From a virus, in the IMG/VR virus record IMGVR_UViG_3300044681_001062, positions 1 through 20,997 of that record: 20,997 nucleotides of DNA; one strand, written 5' to 3'. Positions 12,904 through 17,997 of this stretch are shown here, one piece after another. Positions within the stretch are counted from its first letter, which is position 1, and every line of letters begins with the position of its first letter. The notes beneath the pieces were generated by a model, which made no database searches, was not told the DNA's origin, and saw only the letters and a list, made by a program, of their open reading frames with translations. The position numbers and the translations under genes are program-made.

Positions 12904-13163
12904 TGGCAAACATAAGCAATGTTGTTTCAATATTTCCAGAACGGCATCTGGCCATTAGGTTAGAGACCGATGAAGAAATCTTTGTGACCATTGCCAGCAT
13001 CAATGTCTTTGGAGAACGTAAAGTTTCTGAACGCCGTCTCTGGGAACTAGAACCAGATTATGTTATTGCCTGTTTGCAGGCTGGCCTGACCTCAGAATTG
13101 TTTAGTAACCGTGCCAGGGTGATCTGTAAACAGATTGTTGATAAATATCAGGAGCAATCGTGA
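12903..13163 (+). CDS. hypothetical protein
   Basis: An 86-residue protein starting at an ATG that overlaps the preceding TGA (TGATG). Beta-rich start (NVVSIFPERHLAIRLETDEEIFVTIASINVFG), then RKVSERRLWELEPDYVIACLQ and a helical end. It resembles a small DNA- or protein-binding domain, but no family is recognised. AGGAGC near its 3' end is the ribosome-binding site for the UV endonuclease gene. Confidence 0.65.
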   Translation: MANISNVVSIFPERHLAIRLETDEEIFVTIASINVFGERKVSERRLWELEPDYVIACLQAGLTSELFSNRARVICKQIVDKYQEQS

Positions 13164-14176
13164 AAGTTGGATTCTGTTGCAAATGGATTGACAATGAAGC
13201 CCAGATTGATGGATTCAAACCTCGGGATGCGGCTAAACTGTTGAATACCAGAGTCACTACGGTTGCCTGGTTGGGCCGACAAACGCGTGAGGTTGCCGAG
13301 CAACGTCTCTGGGACCTCATGGTTCATAACATAGAAAGCATCAGGCTTTTGGTTGAAAGGGTAGGTAGCTTACATGAGCGTCTTAGGATGGTTCGTCTTG
13401 GTAGTGATATCTTGCCTGTTTATACCGAGCCTACCTGGAGTTATTTTTGGCGTCGTGCTGACGTTAGGGCTTATTGTGAGCGCCACTTTGCAGTTGTTGG
13501 TGATCTGGCTCGTCGCCTTGGGGTACGTCTTAGTTTCCATCCTGGACAATTTTGTGTTCTGGCTTCAGAAAACCCTAACATAGTAAACCGTAGCATAGAG
13601 GAGTTTGAGTATCATGCAGATATGGCCCGTTGGATGGGGTACGGAAAAACGTATCAAGACTTCAAAATCAATGTCCACATCGCGGGTAGAGCCGGTCCAG
13701 CCGGTATCAAAGATGTCCTTCCGCGACTATCTACAGAAGCAAGAAATACCATCACAATCGAAAACGACGAAACCAGGTGGGGTCTCGATTCGAGCCTAGA
13801 GCTCGTCAACCATTGTGCTTTGGTTTTGGACATTCATCATCACTTCATAAGAACTGGCGAGTACATAGCCTCCATGGATGACCGTGTAAAACGAGTCATA
13901 GATAGCTGGAGGGGCGTAAGGCCAGTGATCCATTACAGCCAGAGCCCTGAGAGTGTGCTAACGGGCCACAAACCAGAGATTCTACCTAACATGACTCTGT
14001 TGCTTGAGAACGGTCATAAGAAAGGTAAGCTTCGAGCCCATAGCAATTTTTACTGGAATGAAGCCTGTAATCTTTGGGCCAGTACTTTTAGCTCAAACTT
14101 TGACATACAATGTGAAAGTAAAGCCAAGAATCTGGCTAGTTTCAGGTTTGCCAAAACCCTAGGAATAGATATATAA
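13160..14176 (+). CDS. uvdE: UV-damage endonuclease (UvdE/UVDE family)
   Basis: A 338-residue TIM-barrel endonuclease. It starts at GTG 13160, inside GTGA overlap with the previous stop, with CAGGAGC upstream. Family motifs visible: MKVGFCCKW at the start, LNTRVTTVAWLGRQ, RLSFHPGQFCVLAS (HPGQF 127-131), KINVHIAGRAG (171-), ITIENDETRWG (ENDE 201-204), DIHHHF (224-229) and PVIHYSQSP (256-263), which together supply the His/Glu/Asp metal ligands. UVDE nicks DNA 5' to UV photoproducts and starts an excision repair route independent of UvrABC, using downstream ligase and exonuclease. Both are encoded nearby here. T4 itself uses DenV for this purpose. Confidence 0.92.
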   Translation: MKVGFCCKWIDNEAQIDGFKPRDAAKLLNTRVTTVAWLGRQTREVAEQRLWDLMVHNIESIRLLVERVGSLHERLRMVRLGSDILPVYTEPTWSYFWRRADVRAYCERHFAVVGDLARRLGVRLSFHPGQFCVLASENPNIVNRSIEEFEYHADMARWMGYGKTYQDFKINVHIAGRAGPAGIKDVLPRLSTEARNTITIENDETRWGLDSSLELVNHCALVLDIHHHFIRTGEYIASMDDRVKRVIDSWRGVRPVIHYSQSPESVLTGHKPEILPNMTLLLENGHKKGKLRAHSNFYWNEACNLWASTFSSNFDIQCESKAKNLASFRFAKTLGIDI

Positions 14177-14179
14177 GTT

Positions 14180-14437
14180 ATGCCTACATATAATTTCAAA
14201 TGCAATGAATGCGAGCAGGAATTCGAAGTGCTGTGTCGTATTAGCGAAAGAAACAATCAATCATGCCCTGGTTGCCAGGCGCAGAATTACCAACCCCATT
14301 TTACCACCCCCGTTGCCATGGGCGATCCAGTCCGTCTTGGAGTTCGCACTACTGACAATGGGTTCAAAGAGGTTCTCAGTAGAATCGGAAAAGCAAATCC
14401 ACGATCCGATCTCGGGGCCAAACTAAGTAGAAAATGA
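14180..14437 (+). CDS. FmdB-type zinc ribbon protein
   Basis: An 85-residue protein with the classic FmdB N-terminus MPTYNFKCNECEQEFE and two CxxC pairs (C8/C11 and C29/C32) that bind one zinc. The C-terminal tail (residues 45-85) is polar and basic and ends in GAKLSRK. FmdB-type proteins are putative regulators; in phages the role is unknown. The ATG lies 3 bases after the uvdE stop without a clear ribosome-binding site. The stop codon overlaps a mini-ORF start. Confidence 0.85.
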   Translation: MPTYNFKCNECEQEFEVLCRISERNNQSCPGCQAQNYQPHFTTPVAMGDPVRLGVRTTDNGFKEVLSRIGKANPRSDLGAKLSRK

Positions 14438-14487
14438 TGCAACTATTCCGTCAACAATCCACTGGGAGGGCATGTCCATCCTTTTGA
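14434..14487 (+). CDS. possible 17-residue leader peptide upstream of phoH
   Basis: A mini reading frame (MMQLFRQQSTGRACPSF) whose ATGATG overlaps the TGA of the zinc ribbon gene. It ends with TGA at 14485-14487, in the loop of the hairpin that covers the phoH ribosome-binding site and 6 bases before the phoH ATG. Ribosomes reading it would pull apart the 5' arm of that hairpin. The peptide itself need not matter. Evidence is positional only. Confidence 0.35.
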   Translation: MMQLFRQQSTGRACPSF

Positions 14488-14502
14488 GGACCTATGCCCT
14501 CT
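14465..14502 (+). promoter_or_regulatory. hairpin covering the phoH ribosome-binding site and start codon
   Basis: Outer stem GAGGGCAT (14466-14473) with ATGCCCTC (14494-14501), extendable by a G-U pair; inner stem GTCC (14474-14477) with GGAC (14488-14491); 2-base bulge CT (14492-14493); loop 14478-14487. The ribosome-binding site GAGGA (14486-14490) is mostly in the inner stem and the phoH ATG (14494-14496) is in the outer stem, so translation should be blocked unless the stem is opened. Confidence 0.65.
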
Positions 14503-15264
14503 AAAAAAATATCGAGGGCTTACATGGCAAGAAAAGCAGAAAATCTACAGGTAAGTAGAAACAACGCAGTCACTATAACAAACAAACTGAAACTGCGCAT
14601 CGATGACCTGCAGACTAGATCGCCATTGACAGAAAACCAGAGGAGATTTTTTGAGCTATACGAAGATAGCGATATCATGCTACTGCATGGTGTTGCAGGA
14701 ACAGGAAAAAGTTATATTGCATTATACAAGGCCTTAGAGGAGGTTCTGGATCGTAGTACAGTTTTCAATCAGGTAGTCATAGTTCGAAGTGCAGTACCCA
14801 GTCGTGACATCGGTCATCTTCCAGGTGACGAAAGAGAAAAGACTGAGGTATATCAACAGCCCTATGTTGAGATCTGCTCAGATCTTTTTGGCCGTCATGA
14901 TGCCTTTCAGAGGCTCAATGAACAGGGAGCCATAAAATTCATGATTACCAGTTTTGTTCGAGGCATCACACTAGACAATAGCATCATCATTGTCGACGAA
15001 GCTCAGAACATGACAGACATGGAACTCAATTCAATCATAACACGCGTTGGCGAAAGAAGCAAAATTATTTTTTGCGGTGACTTTAGACAGACAGATTTAT
15101 ATAAAAGAAATGACATGTCTGGTCTGAAGAAATTCATGGTCATTGCTGATAGTATGCCCAGCTTTGATACCATTGAATTCGGCGTTGATGATATCGTTCG
15201 TTCTGATATTGTCAAGGAATATATTATCGCTCGTATGCGTTACGAAGAACAGTACGGAGCATAA
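14494..15264 (+). CDS. phoH: PhoH-like P-loop ATPase
   Basis: A 256-residue protein. Walker A GVAGTGKS (66-73) follows LTENQRRFFELYEDSDIMLLH; Walker B is SIIIVDEAQNM (163-173); IIFCGDFRQTD is the sensor region, and VVIVRSAVPSRDIGHLPGD is the characteristic PhoH/helicase-like block. The PhoH family is cytoplasmic, ATP-binding and related to superfamily 1 helicase cores; it is frequent in marine phages, with a role in phosphate stress proposed but not proven. About 40 N-terminal residues are basic. Translation is probably controlled by the start-site hairpin. The next gene abuts its TAA. Confidence 0.9.
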   Translation: MPSKKISRAYMARKAENLQVSRNNAVTITNKLKLRIDDLQTRSPLTENQRRFFELYEDSDIMLLHGVAGTGKSYIALYKALEEVLDRSTVFNQVVIVRSAVPSRDIGHLPGDEREKTEVYQQPYVEICSDLFGRHDAFQRLNEQGAIKFMITSFVRGITLDNSIIIVDEAQNMTDMELNSIITRVGERSKIIFCGDFRQTDLYKRNDMSGLKKFMVIADSMPSFDTIEFGVDDIVRSDIVKEYIIARMRYEEQYGA

Positions 15265-15900
15265 TTGGACTTTACATTCTACTTCAGTGTAGAGCATCTA
15301 AGACATTCGTTGCACAGAATCTCGAACCATGAAGAATGGTTCGAGGCTCTGACTGATGCCCTGCCCCAATACGATATTAGTACACCTGAACGCGTAGCTG
15401 CGTTCATGGCTCAGTGCGCTCACGAAAGTGGAGGGTTTACTGCTCTCAAGGAAAACCTAAACTACAGTGCTCAGGGACTCATGGGAGTGTTCAAGAAATA
15501 CTTTCCCACACAGGACCTGGCCAATGCCTATGCGCGCCAACCCGAAAAGATTGCAAATCGTGTCTATGCCAATCGCATGGGAAACGGTAGCGAACAAAGC
15601 GGAGATGGTTGGAGGTATCGCGGCCGTGGCCTCATCCAGCTTACAGGTAAGAGCAACTATACACGTTGCAGTGAATACCTGTTTGAAGATCATACACTGG
15701 TTGATAAACCCGAGGTTGTTGAACAACCATACTATGCCATACACACAGCCTGCTGGTTCTGGACTGCCAATGGAATCAACTACTGGGCTGACAGCGGTAA
15801 CATTGAAAAGATGACCCGTGTAATCAATGGCGGTACCAATGGTCTGGCAGACCGAATCAAACACTATCAGGAATTCCTGGAACTATTTCATACATCATAA
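15265..15900 (+). CDS. GH19 family lysozyme/chitinase-like endolysin
   Basis: A 211-residue protein starting at TTG 15265 immediately after the phoH stop, with CGGAG upstream. The glycoside hydrolase 19 core is clear: RVAAFMAQCAHESGGF with the catalytic Glu54, LNYSAQGLMGVFKKYFP, ANRVYANRMGNG, GDGWRYRGRGLIQLTGKSNY (114-132) and VINGGTNGLADR near the end. In phages this family cleaves peptidoglycan glycan strands as an endolysin. It has no signal peptide or membrane anchor and no wall-binding domain, so it would need a holin or other route to the periplasm. Confidence 0.92.
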   Translation: MDFTFYFSVEHLRHSLHRISNHEEWFEALTDALPQYDISTPERVAAFMAQCAHESGGFTALKENLNYSAQGLMGVFKKYFPTQDLANAYARQPEKIANRVYANRMGNGSEQSGDGWRYRGRGLIQLTGKSNYTRCSEYLFEDHTLVDKPEVVEQPYYAIHTACWFWTANGINYWADSGNIEKMTRVINGGTNGLADRIKHYQEFLELFHTS

Positions 15901-15904
15901 CATC

Positions 15905-16570
15905 ATGATCTTTCAGCATAATTGGTTACCCAAGATCGAAATGAAAAGGGTAACAGATGAACAAACAGGAAAAAGACTCTATACCACACCCGAAGGAAAA
16001 CGCTATCCTTCGGTTACTACTGTACTGAGTCAGCATAGCGCAGCAGGCATACAGGCCTGGCGTGCTCGTGTAGGCGAAGCCGAGGCCAATCGAATCAGCA
16101 GTTATGCTGCAAAACGTGGGACTCGTATTCATGCACTCTGCGAATCTTTTCTAAAAAACGAACCCGTGGTCATAGAAAATCCCGTGCACAGGGAAATGTT
16201 TGAAAGTCTGAAACCTGAGCTTGAAAAGATTGATAATGTCCGAGCTCTGGAACATGGGCTATACAGTAACTATCTAAGACTGGCTGGAACAGTGGACTGT
16301 ATTGCAGATTATCGTGGAAGGCCCTGCGTAATTGATTTCAAGACTAGTCGTAAACTAAAAAACAGAGATCAGATCCAGAGCTACTTCATGCAAACCAGTG
16401 CCTATGCCATCATGGCCGAGGAGCGTCATGGACTGAGCATACCCTGGATGGTTATCCTAATCATGGTTGATGACTCTGCTCCACAGGTATTCATAGAACA
16501 TCGGGACGATTGGGCAGATTGTCTGCTAGAGTATCGTGACATGTATGAGACAGGACTGAAACCGTTTTGA
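15905..16570 (+). CDS. RecB-like PD-(D/E)XK exonuclease
   Basis: A 221-residue protein. I chose the ATG at 15905, which follows the previous stop by 4 bases; the frame is open upstream but overlaps the endolysin gene. Motifs of the RecB/Cas4/MGME1-type nuclease family: RGTRIHALCE (His76), LEHGLYSNYLRLAGTVDCIAD (Glu116, Asp131), VIDFKTSRK (Asp144, Lys146) and the QSYFMQTSAYAIM helix with Gln. It starts PSVTTVLS, also typical of this phage group. It probably degrades or resects DNA in recombination or repair, together with ligase and UV endonuclease. No iron-sulfur cysteine cluster is visible. Confidence 0.88.
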   Translation: MIFQHNWLPKIEMKRVTDEQTGKRLYTTPEGKRYPSVTTVLSQHSAAGIQAWRARVGEAEANRISSYAAKRGTRIHALCESFLKNEPVVIENPVHREMFESLKPELEKIDNVRALEHGLYSNYLRLAGTVDCIADYRGRPCVIDFKTSRKLKNRDQIQSYFMQTSAYAIMAEERHGLSIPWMVILIMVDDSAPQVFIEHRDDWADCLLEYRDMYETGLKPF

Positions 16571-16580
16571 TATTTTCTGC

Positions 16581-16609
16581 TTGACCAATTTCAGATTCTT
16601 CTATACAAT
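16581..16609 (+). promoter_or_regulatory. sigma70-type promoter
   Basis: TTGACC (16581-16586), 17 bp, TACAAT (16604-16609). The ATG of the next small gene is at 16616, 6 bases past the -10 box, and ATGATG follows directly, so the mRNA should be leaderless. It is the nearest visible promoter upstream of the tmRNA gene and may transcribe it together with the three tiny membrane genes. Confidence 0.72.
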
Positions 16610-16615
16610 GGTAGT

Positions 16616-16723
16616 ATGATGAAAGAGATTATTCTAAACCTAAATCCACTGGCCTTCAATCTATCGCTGAATGTGGTACTAGTATTTCTGATCTGGGCTT
16701 ACTTCTTTTGGCTAAGGAAATAA
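16616..16723 (+). CDS. tiny membrane protein (leaderless mRNA)
   Basis: A 35-residue peptide with one hydrophobic helix (about residues 11-31) ending in WLRK. The ATG is where the transcript from the 16581 promoter should begin, and no ribosome-binding site exists upstream, so translation would be leaderless. First of three consecutive mini membrane proteins before the tmRNA gene. Function unknown; holin or antiholin roles are conceivable near the endolysin, but unproven. Confidence 0.55.
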   Translation: MMKEIILNLNPLAFNLSLNVVLVFLIWAYFFWLRK

Positions 16724-16724
16724 C

Positions 16725-16841
16725 ATGGAAGATATTATAATCTGGCAATTCTTATACAAGGTCTTCTTTTATCTCTGTATTTCTGTCATAATTACAGCTG
16801 CCTTTATTTTCTGGCTTGGCTTGGATAAGAAAAATGGTTGA
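16725..16841 (+). CDS. tiny membrane protein
   Basis: A 38-residue peptide with one long hydrophobic segment (residues 4-32, aromatic-rich: WQFLYKVFFYLCISVIITAA) and a short charged tail (LDKKNG). AAGGAAAT lies just upstream at close spacing. The ATG is 1 base after the previous stop. Function unknown. Confidence 0.55.
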   Translation: MEDIIIWQFLYKVFFYLCISVIITAAFIFWLGLDKKNG

Positions 16842-16920
16842 TCCAGGAGGAAACAAGAATACAACCATGGGATTCATGCTTTTCTTAATCCTTATACTCA
16901 TCGCAGTTTTTGTAATCTGA
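16834..16920 (+). CDS. tiny membrane protein
   Basis: A 28-residue peptide; residues 12-28 are hydrophobic (MGFMLFLILILIAVFVI). If it starts at 16834 it overlaps the previous gene by 8 bases. The in-frame ATG at 16867 would give only 17 residues and lies 16 bases after AGGAGG (16845-16850), too far for a good ribosome-binding site. The start is uncertain, and the ORF ends right before the tmRNA acceptor region. Confidence 0.4.
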   Translation: MVDPGGNKNTTMGFMLFLILILIAVFVI

Positions 16921-16997
16921 TATACATATTGATATAGTTGTATGAAGCAAGCAGAAAAGTGCTGCGGACGCGGGTTCGACTCCCGCCTGGTCCACCA

Positions 16998-17063
16998 AAA
17001 GCATTCTGATGTAGGTCTTGGTCGTTACCCGCATTGAGCAAAAACGGCGTCCCAGAATGCTTT
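16998..17063 (+). other. removable intervening segment of the permuted tmRNA
   Basis: Between the CCA end and the coding piece an 11-bp perfect inverted repeat, AAAGCATTCTG (16998-17008) with CAGAATGCTTT (17053-17063), encloses a 44-base loop; one more pair is possible with A16997 and T17064. It would hold the two tRNA halves together in the precursor and be cut out by RNase P before G17068 and by 3' trimming to CCA, as in other permuted tmRNAs. Confidence 0.85.
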
Positions 17064-17155
17064 TGATGGGCCAGATCTGGTTTCGACGGGGTAACAAGTA
17101 AGTGAGTGGACAACTCGATAGGCGAAGGACGTAATCCTAGCAAAAGCAAATAGAC

Positions 17156-17188
17156 GCAAACGAAGAAGTTTTTGCACTAGCTGCCTAA
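17156..17188 (+). other. tmRNA proteolysis-tag reading frame (ANEEVFALAA)
   Basis: AATAGAC directly precedes the resume codon GCA (17156-17158), close to the E. coli AATAGTC-GCA. The codons give A-N-E-E-V-F-A-L-A-A and then TAA (17186-17188). The end ALAA matches the tag recognised by ClpXP and ClpAP in proteobacteria, and the start AN..E. is like E. coli ANDENYALAA. The tag resembles beta- and gammaproteobacterial forms more than the longer alphaproteobacterial ones; that comparison is from memory. Confidence 0.9.
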
Positions 17189-17269
17189 TCATAGGTAAGC
17201 AGGAGTTCTGGAGGTGTACTTGGCAACAGAAACACCTCCACCGTATACCATAACTTCTTTTAGACCAGC

Positions 17270-17644
17270 ATGGATATAGTGTCAATTATTGGTTGGATTA
17301 TGTCAGGAACGATATGGTCCATGCTATTCATACTTTGGTTTCTCTGGCTTCTCTATGTTGCCATGATGAACATCAAAAGAGCCGTTGGCGACGATGTTGG
17401 GTCTTTGCCCTGGCAGGCTAAGTTACTGGTCTACCCAACAAGTGTTCTTTTTGACATTGTTGAGTTTATTGCCAATGTCATAGTCTGCACCATTATATTC
17501 CTGGATTGGCCCAGGGAGGTTACAGTCAGTGATCGGCTTCGAAGATATGCTGTCGAACCAAACAAAGCTGGGTGGCGCATGGTATTAGTAGATTTTGTCA
17601 GGCCCATGTTGGATCCATTTGATCCTGAAGGACCTCATATATAA
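17270..17644 (+). CDS. phage membrane protein of unknown function
   Basis: A 124-residue protein with two hydrophobic regions: about residues 3-33 (IVSIIGWIMSGTIWSMLFILWFLWLLYVAM) and 62-82 (DIVEFIANVIVCTIIFLDWP). The C-terminal block REVTVSDRLRRY and the ending LDPFDPEGPHI resemble a phage membrane family with a conserved 'TxxxRLxxY...DPxGxH' ending that I have seen without known function. No ribosome-binding site precedes the ATG, which lies a few bases after the tmRNA coding piece, so its translation may depend on how the tmRNA precursor is processed. Confidence 0.75.
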   Translation: MDIVSIIGWIMSGTIWSMLFILWFLWLLYVAMMNIKRAVGDDVGSLPWQAKLLVYPTSVLFDIVEFIANVIVCTIIFLDWPREVTVSDRLRRYAVEPNKAGWRMVLVDFVRPMLDPFDPEGPHI

Positions 17645-17649
17645 AGTTT

Positions 17650-17680
17650 GGAGTTCTCGATCTCCTAAAATCGAATTTTA
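17650..17680 (+). other. two small adjacent hairpins in a short intergenic gap
   Basis: GGAG (17650-17653) with CTCC (17662-17665), 8-base loop, directly followed by TAAAAT (17666-17671) with ATTTTA (17675-17680), 3-base loop. A CACACA-rich stretch follows (17680-17698). There is no T run, so this is not a standard terminator; it may simply be leader structure for the next gene. Confidence 0.35.
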
Positions 17681-17710
17681 CACACACAATCACACACAAG
17701 GAGTAGTAAA

Positions 17711-17962
17711 ATGACACCTTTCGAAATACGTTTAGAATTACTTAAGTTATCCCGAGACATGCTCAGCGAAGATTATTTCGCTCGGCGTGCAGTATCCGAA
17801 AACAACTGGCAAACAGCTTGCGAAAATGCAAGACAACGTGGTGAATCCTTACCACTACAACCAGATTTGCCAGCATATCCCACAGAAGCAGAAATCATTG
17901 CCAAGGCAACAGCGCTCAATGGCTTTGTTTCCGCAATTTCAGGGAAAGCAAGTCAAACCTAA
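17711..17962 (+). CDS. conserved small protein of aquatic T4-like phages
   Basis: An 83-residue, mostly helical protein with a good ribosome-binding site (AAGGAG, 17698-17703). The start TPFEIRLELLKLSRDMLSEDYF and the later YPTEAEIIAKATALNGFVS form a pattern I recall from conserved hypothetical proteins of cyanophages and related phages, where the role is unknown. The conserved spacing between the N-terminal helix and the 'PTEEEI...KA..LN.FVS' helix supports a real gene. Confidence 0.8.
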   Translation: MTPFEIRLELLKLSRDMLSEDYFARRAVSENNWQTACENARQRGESLPLQPDLPAYPTEAEIIAKATALNGFVSAISGKASQT

Positions 17963-17969
17963 ACTATCA

Positions 17970-17987
17970 GGGCGGGGCAACCCGCCC
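17970..17987 (+). other. GC-rich hairpin with GCAA tetraloop
   Basis: GGGCGGG (17970-17976) and CCCGCCC (17981-17987) form a perfect 7-bp stem closed by the GNRA tetraloop GCAA (17977-17980). It sits between the 17711 stop and the ATG at 17998, 10 bases upstream of that ATG. No T run follows, so it is not a classic terminator. It may block 3' exonucleases, act as an RNase processing site or limit translation of the wall hydrolase. Confidence 0.7.
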
Positions 17988-17997
17988 CAGAAAAGAC

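Larger units (their letters stand above)
16936..17265 (+). ncRNA. ssrA: circularly permuted (two-piece) transfer-messenger RNA
   Basis: The acceptor piece comes first: T arm GCGGG/CCCGC (16970-16974, 16982-16986) with loop TTCGACT, acceptor 3' strand CTGGTCC (16987-16993), discriminator A and encoded CCA (16995-16997). After a removable spacer comes the coding piece: GGGCCAG (17068-17074), which pairs all 7 positions with the acceptor strand, followed by ATCTGGTTTCGACGGGG, the conserved tmRNA 5' end. The third pair is G-U (17070 with 16991), the alanine identity mark. The tag frame (17156-17188) and further stems follow, including a 9-bp hairpin (17209-17217 with 17232-17240). A likely inter-piece helix is AGTTGT (16936-16941) with ACAACT (17110-17115). 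The outer ends of both pieces are estimates. tmRNA rescues stalled ribosomes with SmpB; SmpB is not encoded here. Confidence 0.9.

Noticed and set aside
13605-13799. 64-codon + frame inside uvdE
   Set aside because: Low-complexity basic composition, no ribosome-binding site, no hydrophobic or other pattern; looks like a shadow frame.
15467-15814. 115-codon + frame inside the GH19 gene
   Set aside because: The GH19 motifs fix the true frame; this one has no family features or ribosome-binding site.
16921-16997. An ordinary tRNA at the acceptor region
   Set aside because: Only the T arm and 3' acceptor strand are present here; the 5' acceptor strand is 70 bases downstream, which fits a permuted tmRNA and not a tRNA.
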